Positions 21,115-31,779 of a stretch of DNA of 64,000 nt are shown piece by piece. This stretch comes from Diadema setosum (Eukaryota; Echinodermata; Echinoidea; Diadematoida; Diadematidae): NCBI GenBank assembly GCA_033980235.1, contig CM067077.1, forward strand, positions 6,358,602 through 6,422,601, given 5' to 3'. Positions within the stretch are counted from its first letter, which is position 1. Each line of letters opens with the position of its first letter. The notes under the pieces are model-generated. The model did not search any database. It was not told the origin of the DNA and was given only the letters and a program-made list of their open reading frames with translations. Made by a program: the position numbers and the translations under genes.

Positions 21115-21521
21115 TTATTCTCTCTTGTGTACATGGCAGTCAACCTGCAATTCTTCCACTATGAAGTTTTGTGCAATTTCCCGATTTTCTTGCGTCACAA
21201 ATGATACTCTGCGCGGCTGACGAACGAGTCTGTGGCAACTACTGCATTTCCGCCATAGGCCTATGTGTCCCTCAGTAGCGGGCGCCCTTTCGATTATCCT
21301 GCTCCGTTCAATGCCGCCTGTTGTCATGATAGCGCTGGTACTAAGTCGAGTTCGTGAAGTGGGCCTGGTGATTTTGGTTAATGCTTCTATGAGTAGCCGA
21401 CCATAGATGCAAACTGATGCAATGACGAGTGTACTGACAGCTACGCAGATGGATGCAATATCTAGGTAGTCGTGACCAGTCCAGTCTTCGGCAGAATCTA
21501 AAAGCAATGGACGAGAGCTTG
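21115..21521 (-). CDS. Small single-pass membrane protein, exon 3 (TM and tail), unidentified
   Basis: Last of three minus-strand exons (23463-23412, 22108-22010, 21521-21115), total 186 codons including TAA. The acceptor is cactctcgctctcag, and the phase-1 join makes the codon for A. The exon encodes a short juxtamembrane stretch (SSRPLLLDSAEDWTGHDY). A ~24-residue hydrophobic helix follows (IASICVAVSTLVIASVCIYG), then a basic, Ser/Thr/Arg-rich tail with CSSC. Signal peptide and TM predict a type I protein with an extracellular segment of only ~60 residues. The exon is richer in GC than its surroundings. The role is unknown: I recognise no family. Confidence 0.55.
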
Positions 21522-22009
21522 CTGAGAGCGAGAGTGTGTTGAACCTGCTTGGCATGCAAAACATATTTTTCTATACAATATTTATATGCATTACATATTT
21601 ATATTAATTCTGTCATCTTGTTATTCTATGGATTGAGACCGACTCAAGGTACCACGACTCAGGTTGTCTGCCTTTATAGGATCATACTCCTACTTCTCTG
21701 TTTTAATGGTAAAGTCTACTTTATAATAATGTATCATATACCATGTATCTATGTATCAAGGAATATGCACGCTGTAATAATTGTTGGATACAAATTCTAG
21801 TTGAATGGAAATTTATCTGAACAAAATGGTTCTCCAAAGGGCATCTTGTCCCGTCTTTAAAGTCTTATGTGGAAAGATACATATAAAAACACAATGTGTG
21901 TTATACTGCCTCGGACTTTCTTTTTCAGTGCAAACAAAACGAAATCAATTAAAAAGAGAGAAATAGGGGGGGGGAACAGCGTAAGAAGAAGGAAATGCAA
22001 ATCTCTCAC

Positions 22010-22010
22010 C
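22010..22010 (-). promoter_or_regulatory. Splice donor deciding the exon 2 end
   Basis: GTGAGAG on the minus strand begins at 22009. Using it leaves one base (G) that pairs with CA at 21521 to make an alanine codon and keeps the membrane-helix frame open. Using the alternative acceptor at 21544 would break the frame after 15 codons. Confidence 0.45.
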
Positions 22011-22108
22011 CTTTCCGGAGAATTCAACCTCTTCGCAGCGTGCGTCAACTTTGCCACCGCCATCGAGACAAGGCGCCCCCATTGTCCATTCAGTTAACCA
22101 ACCGCGAA
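22010..22108 (-). CDS. Small single-pass membrane protein, exon 2 (ectodomain)
   Basis: 99 bases with phase-1 boundaries on both sides. The acceptor gttactgctgcag precedes TTCGCGG, and the donor is AAAGG|GTGAGAG. It encodes RGWLTEWTMGAPCLDGG, then KVDARCEEVEFSGK: two cysteines, two tryptophans and many acidic and glycine residues. The WxxW-then-Cys spacing faintly recalls the start of a thrombospondin type 1 repeat, but the other cysteines are absent. A symmetric phase-1 exon is typical of extracellular modules. An in-frame TAA just upstream of the acceptor excludes simple read-through. Confidence 0.5.
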
Positions 22109-22259
22109 CTGCAGCAGTAACGTCACATAGTTATGAAGACATGCATGATGAAGAAAGGAGATCGTTTGAAGGAAATGAGGACAAAAGTGCATATCCTTGC
22201 TCCACCTGGTTTAGTGATTCGTACGTCGTTTGCTAGTTATATATATCTCTCTAAAAGGT

Positions 22260-23140
22260 GAGGTACAGTTAGTTTATATTAGCAAGAGTATGCATTTATG
22301 ATCTGTTCGCCTTCGTTCAGATAATAATAATGACCGAACAAATCGTACTTTCAGTACGCGTAAGAAATGAAGGAGGGTCAAGGGGAGCTGACTGAGAATT
22401 GATGTTTAGTGGCAACATCTGGACATTGTCACATAAGGGACTCTCCCACCCCCGGCTCTGCGAAAATAAACCTAGCAAAGAATTACAACTATTAATGTTA
22501 TCATAACTGTTGTCATGATTTTACTCTGTTTCTATAATTATAATAGAAACACAATCTTTTTCATACATTCATTTTCCTTTTTCCTCATCTCCCTCAAAAC
22601 ATGCAAATACATTTTTTTTTTCATACGATAAAAGTGCATAATATATATTCAATATATATACATATCGACATTACAGAATATTATAAGTGAAACTTTACGT
22701 CAGTTTGCGTCAAATTTTCCTCAATGCATAAACCATATTATTCATGAGGCAATGATAAGAATCACTGAATTATCATTGCGAAAGACATATTTTGCCTCTT
22801 CTGATACACATCCTATGAAATTTGAAAGCTTTTTCATATTGCACTGAAACTTAAAGGCCTATACTTTAACAAACTGTATGCTAAACTCAGGGGTTGGGAG
22901 CTATAAAGGCAAAACATATGAAAACAATACAGCTGCAACAACAAACTTCCTCATAAAGACTATACCAAAGATAATTAATATATAAAGTAGGCAGGACAAG
23001 CACTTAAACAATAATTCATACTTTGTAATATCATCCTACACTTAAATGAATACAGAAGGACAGTATCCGTACAGGCACACAGACCTAAACTTTGAGAAAA
23101 CCAGAAGTAACTTTAACTGTGCGTTGCTAAGGGAAATGTT
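22260..23140. other. Intron 1 of the small membrane-protein gene
   Basis: AT-rich, no coding sequence seen. It contains poly(T), a TATATATT tract near 22638 and ordinary unique DNA. The donor-proximal part at 23221-23262 is a G/GA-rich low-complexity run. Confidence 0.4.
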
Positions 23141-23411
23141 AATAGCTACAAACTTGTGATATTATTACACACATATACACTGAGAAGATATAGCTGAGAT
23201 AGATAAAAGAGAGAGGGAAAGGGGGGGGGGGGGGGCAGGGAGAGGGAGAGAGAGGGAGAGAGCACTAAATCATATCGTCCTATTTTTGACCCTAATGAAG
23301 ATTCTGAGGAGAACACGTTGTTAAACATTTTCAAAGACTTAGCGGTACGCTTGACCGTGCATAGGAGCTGAATTAGCCCCACGAGCGGGGCTGCAGCTCT
23401 TGTTTGCTTAC

Positions 23412-23463
23412 CTACTTCCAAGGAACTTGTCACTAAGTACATTACCAAAGCCAACAATCTCAT
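23412..23463 (-). CDS. Small single-pass membrane protein, exon 1 (signal peptide)
   Basis: The first ATG in this frame starts MRLLALVMYLVTSSLEV, a plain signal peptide, ending at a near-perfect donor GTAG|GTAAGC with phase 1. The frame is open further upstream but without an ATG, so 23463 is the start. An out-of-frame upstream ORF of 17 codons (beginning MSRGKV) ends in TAA that overlaps this start codon as TAATG. Such overlap can couple termination with re-initiation. The rest of the open frame past the donor (low-complexity SLSLPPPP) is intron. Confidence 0.55.
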
Positions 23464-23689
23464 TACGGTGTAGGGAAAGAGGCTTCTATTGGCGGTGCGA
23501 CCTTTCCCCGACTCATTTGCCTCAGCCTGTGTCTGCAACGTCTTAGAATTTGAGATGGCTGCAATAACTGTAATATTTAAAATTCGAGATCGTTACCGGT
23601 GCATCATTCTGACTAGACTGTCTAGGAAAATATGTTGGCGGAAACTATAAACACAGTTGAGCGCCGTATTGTGGTAACGGTTTCTTCTC

Positions 23690-23765
23690 GGCCCGGCGAG
23701 CGCTTTGCGCGTTATGTCATGAATAGAATGCGCGTGACGTCATGAATAGAGTGCGCGTAACCTAT
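23690..23765 (-). promoter_or_regulatory. CRE-containing promoter-like segment
   Basis: TGACGTCA, the full palindromic cAMP response element, lies at 23735-23742 within a duplicated ~27-bp unit: gcgcgttatgtcatgaatag then gcgcgtgacgtcatgaatag. CpG is much denser than around it. The segment sits about 270 bases upstream of the signal-peptide ATG, where a proximal promoter would be expected. Confidence 0.5.
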
Positions 23766-24263
23766 GCGCGTATAAGAACAGTATGTACCACTCTCAACAC
23801 TGGGGGTTTTTTTTTTCTCTCTCTCTCCCTCGCTCTCTCTCATGCGGATGCGGTTCCTTGGTTAAATGTGGGGTGTGATAAAAAAAAAGTGAAGTGGTGT
23901 AACATTTCGAAGACAACCAATGTCAAGCCTGTAATACCGTGATAAATAATTATCATGCCTCGTCTGAGGGTTGCATGACAAATGCGCACAAATACAAAAT
24001 GGTTTTGTCTGCTGTATCACGTTAGGTATAAACCCAAATGACAGGAAACGGCGCCAAATAAGGTGAGAAGTGATGCGGAACAGACTCGTATTGAATTCTC
24101 AAACAACACAATTCCTGCTTTGAGGTTTTATAGCGGCATTGTAGGTTAATTTTTAATGTTTTATTTGAGCATTTCCTTAACATTCGGGATGCCGAAAGGA
24201 ATGTTTTGAAGACAAAAGAAAAAAAAAACAGTTTAGCATTGGTCAACATCGATAGAAATATGA

Positions 24264-24299
24264 TTGTTGTTGTTGTTGTTGTTGTTGCTGCTGCTGTTG
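24264..24299. repeat. (TTG)n/(TGC)n microsatellite
   Basis: Seven to eight TTG units followed by three GCT units. Confidence 0.95.
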
Positions 24300-24454
24300 G
24301 CTCCTGACCAAGAAATGTCTACATCACATTGTCCAGGAGTCACCTTCAGTATTACCACACTTTAGAAGAAACTACATAATACTGCGAGTATCAACATTAA
24401 GGCTGCTTGGAATATGTAGCAAGGTTAAATAGAACAACCCACCGGGTGCGGAAA

Positions 24455-24620
24455 TTATTTTTTTTTTTCAATCTTTCATGGTACCTACTCTCTTTATCTT
24501 TGTTCTCTCTCTCTTTTGTCCGCTTCCTCCATCTTTCTGCCTTTCTCTCTTTCTCTCTGTGTCTCTGTCTCCTTCTCATTTTTTTTTCCTTCAAAAAGAA
24601 ATCAGTATAATTGTTTTTTT
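24455..24620. repeat. Pyrimidine-rich low-complexity tract
   Basis: Long C/T stretch with T-runs. Open frames over it on both strands are artefacts of composition. Confidence 0.85.
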
Positions 24621-24879
24621 TTCTGGCTTCGTTTGCTCTACTACGATTTCGAAATTCAGGATAACGCCGTTCTCTAACTACGTCCCTCTCTCAATATTCG
24701 TCACAAGAATTGTAGTCGCAATGCTAATCAATACTATTGCACCATTATCCTTTCACTACTGGCATTATCGGCAAGCATACTTGTAGGAAAATAATTATCA
24801 ACGATTAAAAAACAACAACAACTTTGACTTCTCCTTCATATAGCTCCTCGGTATCCACACACGCACACATTTTTTTCCC

Positions 24880-25130
24880 TTGTAATCTTTATTTCTCATT
24901 CTATGCAATGCAATAAAAATGTACATAATCATTTTAGACTGTGTTAACAAAATGATAAGAACAAATATATGGATTTAAAAGAAAATATAAATAATTTAAT
25001 AACGATAGAATAGCGGAAAATGTTTTACATATTAAAAAGTTTGACACTAAATGAATGTGATACAATAATGATGAGTAAACAAAGAGATTGATCACAACTT
25101 TGCGGAATCTCTGTTGTGAAATCAAATTGA
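24880..25130. other. AT-rich, possible LINE 3' fragment
   Basis: tttatttctcattctatgca at 24889 and atgatgagtaaacaaag at 25068 resemble words in the LINE 3' region at 16170-16440. The support is thin. Confidence 0.25.
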
Positions 25131-25219
25131 CAAAGAGTCTACATGCCCATCTGCACTCAGACTCTAAATCCTATCTATTCTCATGTATTGGCACCTGTCA
25201 TCCCTCCCAACTCCCTATT

Positions 25220-26122
25220 TAAAGGGGAAATCTAGTTCAAATAGAAGTTAGTCTGATAAAAAAAGTAAAATATAACGAGTCAAATGGTAAAAATTTGTCT
25301 GGAATCGGATGAAAAATAAAGAAGTTATGACAAGTTTTGAAGTTTGCTAATTTATGCAAAACAGTTCTTGTACAGTGGATATGAATATGCAAATGAGTTG
25401 GCTAACCATGTCATAACCTCCCAATTTTCCATTGATCGCGTGCAAAAAAAAGAAGAAAAAAATTCAATGTTTCTGTCACGGAAGTCTGAAACATGATGTT
25501 AATCCTGGTTGAATAACTTTAAAATAGTGATCAGCTAGATATGCGAGGATTTGAGCCTTGGGCATAATTGCGTTTTAATGAAAAACTTTAAATTTCAGAA
25601 TTTAATGTTTACAGACTATAATATGTTAAGTTGTGAGGGGATGACATACTCACTTTGTCATCTGCATTTTCATATTGACCGTTTAAGAAAGGTTTCCCCC
25701 CCAAAAAAAAAAAATAGCGAAAGTTCAAAATGTCATAACTTCCTTTTTTTTTTCATCCGATTTCGATCAAAATTACGGTTACAGCTCGTTATTCCTAAGG
25801 TTCGTTATTCCGAAGGCTCTTCAGTCCGAAGATTCGTTATCCCGAAGGTTCGTATTTCCGAATTTCATTTTCGGATGAACAAATCTTCGGAATAACGCCA
25901 CAAATGTTCGGATTGACGAACCTTTTTTAATTTTCGGATTAACGAACCTATAGGTATAGGGAATTTGTGTGTTTCGGATTAACGAACCTTCGGAATAACG
26001 AACCTTCGGAATATCGAACCTTCGGAATAACGAACAGCACCCCAAAATTACACCGTTGAACTCGTGATACTTTACTCTTTCTTATCAGACTAAATTAAAT
26101 TTGGACTGGATTTCTCCTTTTA
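25220..26122. mobile_element. MITE (~630 bp without insert) carrying a nested foldback element
   Basis: Left arm words (aaggggaaatctagttcaaa, ttagtctgataaaaaaagta, aatcggatgaaaaataaag, aagttatgac) are mirrored on the right (gtcataacttcc, ttcatccgatttcgat, tactctttcttatcagacta, ggatttctcctttt). The arms are about 150 bp. The right arm is interrupted by a foldback element at 25777-26042. Confidence 0.85.
25777..26042. mobile_element. 266-bp foldback element built of TTCGGAATAACGAACC repeats, 9-bp target duplication
   Basis: The left half repeats ggttcgttattccgaag, and the right half repeats its complement (cttcggaataacgaacc). It is flanked by caaaattac at 25768-25776 and again at 26043-26051, a perfect 9-bp direct repeat that looks like a target-site duplication. 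The ends align as ggt.c.g.tcgttattcc. It sits inside the right arm of the MITE at 25220. Related fragments occur at 28611-28672, 44087-44128 and 45025-45305. Confidence 0.85.
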
Positions 26123-26499
26123 CAAACTCCAAACATCCAACCTACCTCGAAGCGCGTAACCTTTCACCCTTTTCTTGCGCCCACATATTCACTATCTTTT
26201 TAAAGTTTTTCAATAGTATTGTTGAATTCTAATAACAACAGTAAAAATTTATCTTAAATATAATCATGCATACAACAAATTACAATCAGAGAGATCCTAT
26301 AGAAAAAAAAAGCATATCCTACTTAATAATCTGATCATGAATGAAGTATCTCCAATGTTTCTCTGTAAGTACATACCTAAATCATTATCATAATTATACT
26401 TTCAACATCATTGATTATCGAGTATCAAAATTGATTTTTGCTCTGCCCTACCTCTTTCCATTTATTTTCCAGCTCCCATCCTCCGTTCCCAACTCAGCC

Positions 26500-26785
26500 C
26501 ACATCAAAGCACACACAAACACAGACACACGCACACCCACCCACATACAAACACACCAAATGTTTAGTAAAATTCTACCTTAAATCCAACATTCTTTCAG
26601 AGAAAGTTAAAAATTAAAAAGTTAAAATTATCAATAACGTTTCTTCATACTCACTTTGTCTTAGCCCTTGTCTTCAGTTCGTTAACTGTTAAAGATCTTT
26701 TGGTTTACATAAGTAAATAATGATGTTCTAACACACGTACACAAACACACACACACCCACACACACACACACACACACACACAGC
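26500..26785. repeat. (CA)n-rich microsatellites
   Basis: CA-rich tracts at about 26505-26550 and a nearly pure (CA)n at 26740-26783. No gene between 26122 and 26824. Confidence 0.9.
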
Positions 26786-26823
26786 ACACACATGCAGAGA
26801 TACCGCACATTGTCTTCATGCCT

Positions 26824-27889
26824 TATAGTCTAGCAGCCAGAAAGGGTCCCCGTGCACCCCCCTAAAACAAAATTCTACGATATGTTCGAAGATCGTCAGA
26901 ACCTGTATTTTCCGAATCCGGTTGTCGCCAGTGGAAAAAAAAGGTTGCGCGCGCGTCTAATTTGCATATTTCTAAGATGGGCGCCGCCCGTTGCTAGGAG
27001 ACGGATTATTTTTGAATAACTTTAGTTAGGAATAACAAATTACCATAAAAATGGTATCATTTTGAAGAGAATTAAATTTCCTACAAGCTGATACCCCATT
27101 TGATGGGATAAATAGATGTTGTCATGAAATATTAAGGAAGGAATTATTTTTTTAGCATTTTTCTAAAAAGATACGGAATTTGGTTATAATGTTCTTTTGC
27201 ATTTACAAATAACATTTGAATTTTCCTATAATTATCCTCCAAACATAGCTATTATCATGTGAAAACGGCTTTCCAATACATCAATTCCTTTAAAAGTTAC
27301 ACGACATTAAAGGGGATATGGTTCAATAGGTTTTACAGCAATATCTAAGGGTTATAATGTCTCCGCGCGCAATTGCGTAGGTTCTGTATGTGGGGTTTGT
27401 TGTAGATCACTGCTATCTATTGATCAAATCTCATCGAAATCGGCGAAGAAAGAAAGAAAAATTACACTTTCTATTCCTTATATGAAATAAAAATGTTTTT
27501 TTTTTTCTATTCTGTGTTACCAAACTCAATCCATTCAGCTTCCCATATGAACAGTTTCTTGTCTTTTTGGATTCCCTCCAAGAACGTGAAATTAATCACA
27601 ACTTATCTGATATTAAAAAGTTAAAGAAAAAACATTTACGTGACATTTTCCTCTTATTGGAAGATTAAAGTGAAAAAAAAAGAAGAATCTTATGCTAAAA
27701 GCCCTAAGAAATAAAAAAAACGTGTTTAAATGGCCTTTAAGAGTTTAAAATGAAACATGGCTATCTTATTTTTTCATAACAAAATGAAGGGAAGTATCTG
27801 TGTAGTTCATGTCGGCCCATACTGGGTTACATCATAAATTCTTCAGAAATGGTCCCCGTGCACCCCCCCCCCAAAAAAAAATCTACGAT
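26824..27889 (+). repeat. ~1.0-kb satellite-like unit, copy A
   Basis: It starts tagtctagcagccagaaagg and is bounded by a direct repeat (ggtccccgtgcacccccc at 26845, again at 27851), so the unit length is about 1006 bp. Inside are tgcgcgcgcgtctaatttgc, gggcgccgcccgttgctagg and long AT-rich stretches. An inverted copy lies at 36610-38225. No coding content is convincing, and it may be a dispersed monomer of a tandem family. Confidence 0.85.
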
Positions 27890-27970
27890 AGGTCAAAGGT
27901 CAAAGATCAAGTGAAATACATGCTCTCCTATTCATCCTATTAAACCTAGGTCAAGGAAGGTGACCATTCA
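27890..27970. repeat. DR1 motif plus inverted partner of 28833-28883
   Basis: aggtcaaaggtca (27890-27902) is a perfect DR1 word. Then atgctctcctattcatcc and aggtcaaggaaggtgacca mirror ggtcaccttccttgacct and ggatgaataggagagcat at 28833-28883. This gives a flanking inverted pair about 0.9 kb apart. Confidence 0.75.
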
Positions 27971-28384
27971 ATACATTTGTGACAAACACGCCATTATAAT
28001 ATTTTGCCAATTTTGTGAAAATGTAATCACACATTGTCCACATGTACTATAGACCTATTAGGAGAATCATGCATTATGGCGGAGGCATACCAGTCGTCAT
28101 AGCGACATTTCTAGTTTAATATTACAACGAAGATTACGACTATTATTAGCAGTTGGTAATTAAGTGGTGTACGAAGACTAACTCAAACAATACATCATTA
28201 TATGAGTGGCTATAATGTACAATTGATAAAAACCCAATAAATCTGTTTTTTTTTTCAGGTTATACAGTGCGTATCAAAAAAGGTAATCCAACTTTGGCGG
28301 GCTACTACTTTACAATTGTCAGCTATGGAGAGCTCAATGTTTTAATTCTAATGATATCACAAACCATCGAAAGCTATGCTGCCG

Positions 28385-28826
28385 GCTGAAAGCAATAACA
28401 AATTTACTTCTTGTATATTATAGAAAGAATGTCCACGCGAAAGTAACAAGATTAATGCTCTGTTACTGGGAATTTGAAAACAATAATGACATTGTTTCCA
28501 TTCCTGTTGTGTCGTTGGTTGTTGGCGTGTTTCCTTTCAAAGAGTGAAAGTAGTAGTAGGTTAATAGATGTCGGCGTTAAAGCTTGTACAATATAACAAT
28601 ATTGGTCACAGTTTATTATTCCGAAGGTTCATTTTTTTTCCCCCAAAGGTTCGTTATTCCGAAGGTTCGTCATGATATAGATAAACGGGCCCAAATTAGT
28701 TATTGCTGAAAGCAGTAACAAATTTACTTCTTGTATATTATAGAAAGAAAGGCCACGCGAAAGCAACAAGATTAAATGCCCTGTTACTGGGAATTTGAAA
28801 ACGATAATGACATTGTTTCCATTCAA
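28385..28826. repeat. ~122-bp direct duplication, 320 bp apart
   Basis: gctgaaagcaataacaaatt at 28385 recurs as gctgaaagcagtaacaaatt at 28705. The copies align through ttgtatattatagaaagaa, ccacgcgaaag and ctgttactgggaatttgaaa. A fragment of the TTCGGAATAACG family (28611-28672) lies between them. Confidence 0.85.
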
Positions 28827-28832
28827 AATTCA

Positions 28833-29815
28833 AAATGGTCACCTTCCTTGACCTAGGTCTAATTGGATGAATAGGAGAGCATATATTTGGGGATTTTAGG
28901 ACTTTATCTTGACTTTGGCCCTTTCATAAGTTTATGCATTAAGTAATTTTCAAGGTATGGAGAAAAGGTGCAATTTTTGGTATTGTGTAGAAAATTGTTA
29001 CCATTTTCATCTGGCCTTTGACCCTAAAATTCATAAGAGAATCACTGTCAGGCAGAACATATAGGCATAAATATGTACTAAGTTTCAAGATGCCATGAGC
29101 CACTTCCGAGACATGGAGGAAGAAGCAAGTTCAGCACTTTCTCTTGATCTTTAATCTTTGACCTTTTTGGCAAAAAAAAAAAGAAATTGCCAGAGAATCT
29201 CTATTTTGGGTTATACATGCATACACCAAGTTAAAAAAAAAAGTCCTACTGGCATTGCATAAATATGAGGGAAATAGTAACATTTTGAAGTGTTGCCCTT
29301 GACCTTTGACCCCATGAACCCCAAATTCCCTAGATAATCACTTCAAGTCAGTACATGCATAATATATACTATGTTCCATGAAGATACCTTGAACAATATC
29401 CAAGATACAGAGAAAAAAGTAAAAGTTTAACATTTTCACTTGACCTTTTCACATTTGACCTTAACCTTATCACCCCAAACTTTTACCAGTGAATTTTAAT
29501 TGGGTAATACCTGTATACACTAAGTTTCAAGAAAATATCTTTAGGCATTGCAGAGATATGAGGGAAATAGTGAAATTTTAAGCATATGACCTCGACCTTT
29601 TGACTTTTGACCTTGAGCATGTGCACCCAAAAGTTGATAGGCAGAATTTCACCCCCAATACACATACATGCCAAATTTCAGGGTTTTTTTTTTTTTTTTT
29701 TTTTTGTTACCCTGTCCGCAAAATTCATTACGGACGGAGAGAAGGACGGACGGAAGGACGGACAACCCGAAAACATAATGCCTCCGGCACCACTTCTTGG
29801 CGGAGGCATACAAAA
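28833..29815. mobile_element. Repeat array with TGACCTTTGACC motifs, ending GGCGGAGGCATA
   Basis: About five diverged units of 150-160 bp. Each has a cttgacctttgacc-type word, then ccccaaa, then a word like atacactaagtttcaagaa, then gagatatgagggaaatag. It closes with a poly(T), gacggacggaaggacggac and cttcttggcggaggcata. The same theme occurs at 13560-13780. The body is non-coding, and this is probably one dispersed family whose 3' end is the cggaggcata word. Confidence 0.7.
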
Positions 29816-30299
29816 GAATCTAGATTATGGTACGTTCCCACTGCCGATCAGATCAACTCGATCAATCCCGATCAAGCTTTTTTAGCCTGGTCGGGCTCGC
29901 TCGGCATTGGTATTCGGGGTCGATCTACCTTGATCGGCATCGCTCCTGCTTCCTTCTCGATAATTTTGGACATGTCCAAAATATTCGAGTAGGAAGCCCG
30001 AACACCAACAGCTCGGGTAGTGATCGAGAAGAGATCGAGCTGATCGGGAATCGGTCGTGTAGAAATCTAGTGTGGTCGGGACGGATTTTTCCCCGAGCTC
30101 AGTTCCCGATCATCTCGAGTTATACTCGAATGCTACACGATTGATTTCAGATCATCTCGATCCAGGATTCATCAGTTTCATGAATAACTCGACCGCTACA
30201 CGACCGATATAGGACTGCTATCGATTGATACTCGACTAAACTCGATCATGCTTTGACCGGCACTCGATCAAATACCGAGCACTTTTTGACAGTGGTTGC

Positions 30300-31080
30300 A
30301 GCAGGTGCCGACGTACTTTCTTAGCACTCATTTATTGTTCATGTATTAAGAAAAAATATATGCAGTCCTTGATCACGTTAAAAAGTTAAATGTCGTCAGT
30401 ATCTCCACAAAGATAAGAAAAGGGCCACGAAGAGAGAAAAGACAACAAACCCTAAACAGCAGACATGGCAGAATTAGACTCTCCAGACATAAATGCCAGA
30501 AGAGAGAAAGAAAACACAACTGAAACTGAAAAAAAATTCGGTATTCTGGCAGTATGACTGTAACGCGAAAGGAAATTTTCTAGATTATTTACCTTACTTA
30601 TAAACTGAGAAATGTTTCTTGAATTCTTTTGCTAGCTCGTCTGTTTCAAAGTTGAAGTTGGTTACGTTAAAATATAATCTATTTCTTACGCTGCCGTGTT
30701 AAAACAGTAGTTGTAACGTAGATTCAATGCTCAGTGATTTACTGTACTTTTATTGACGTAGATGTTACACTTTTGCTTCGCTTAATAAGGTTTGTAATTT
30801 TTTTAATCGAGAGTTGTATGTACATTGCTTGAAGTCCATCTTAATCCCGATTGGCTGGGATGAGTTGACAAAAAAAATAAACAACCAAGATTTTCATGAT
30901 TTTTTGCTAGTGTAAAATGTTATATTGTTTTATTTTCATAATAATGTTCTCTGTTCCACATATCAGCACACTTCATGAATTTAGAATTCAATATATTTTC
31001 TTTTACACACTCTTGGGCCTATACTTTATCAATGAATAGATACATGGGAGAGAAAGATTTGCGGTGACACCATGTGTATG
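30300..31080. other. Interior of the 5-kb element, no gene seen
   Basis: Ordinary AT-rich sequence without long open frames or internal repeats. Confidence 0.4.
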
Positions 31081-31084
31081 TAGT

Positions 31085-31660
31085 CCTTAACCGGATCGTT
31101 GTTTGGCAGAAGAGCCTAGAAAGAGGAGAAATGAAGAGAGAAGCGACATATGGGGGTTGTGAGGAGGGCAAAAAGTGAAGAGTGGGGGACAGTAATGGGC
31201 TGGAAGTTGAAGTTGCACTAGTGGAGACGGTAGAGAAAGGAACACAGAGAGTGGCAAGGAAGAATAGTGTGAGAATCAAGTAAGATGTTCGGACATCGTT
31301 AGAAGGGGAAAGATGAAATAGAAGGGAAGAGGAAGAGGAAGGAGTTGAATGTTGCAGAATCGTGGAGATAGGGGAGAGCAGTGAAGATTCATGAAACCAA
31401 GAGACGAACGAAGTCGGCGAACAGTGTGGCTATGGAAAGCGGAATCAGTGGAGAAAGGACGAGTAATCCTTCGAAGGAAGGGTAAGTAGAGGAGAGATGA
31501 GAATATGTTGAGAGAAGGGAGAGAGAGAGAGAGGGGGGGGGGGGCAAAGAAAAGAAGAAGAAAGAACAAATTGAAATTCAAGACGTAAATTAGAGGGAGC
31601 TACTGTTGATCCTAGAAATAAATGCTGTGGAGGAGAAAAAAATGAATCTTCACTGCTCTC
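31085..31660. repeat. Purine-rich, strand-asymmetric region
   Basis: The plus strand is dominated by A and G for nearly 600 bases (ggagaaatgaagagagaagc, gaagaggaagaggaagg), including a gagaggggggggggg run near 31530. The Ser/Leu/Pro-rich open frames on the minus strand follow from this bias and are not credible proteins. Confidence 0.75.
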
Positions 31661-31779
31661 CACCATGCTAACCTTCAAACAACACAGAATAGATACATAT
31701 TTTTTATTTACTTTTTCATTCTTGAACAATGAGAACAATGATGACAAAGATAACACGACTCATTAGGGGTTTAGAACAG

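Noticed and set aside
21115..21564. Reading exon 3 of the small membrane protein as a 149-codon single-exon gene from ATG at 21564
   Set aside because: The first 15 codons precede a good acceptor (tctcgctctcag) and encode nothing signal-like. The spliced model gives a signal peptide and consistent phases.
23146..23538. 130-codon minus-strand frame as a complete protein
   Set aside because: It has no ATG at its upstream end (TTG only) and runs past a perfect donor at 23411 into a low-complexity SLSLPPPP tail. Only 23463-23412 is kept as exon.
29600..30144. Frames of 92-130 codons at the left end of the 5-kb element
   Set aside because: They translate a poly(T) (run of Phe) and the GATCGGGA subrepeats. 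No conserved protein pattern.
31019..31756. Ser/Leu/Pro-rich frames on the minus strand
   Set aside because: Product of purine/pyrimidine strand bias. Three overlapping frames are open at once, as expected from composition.
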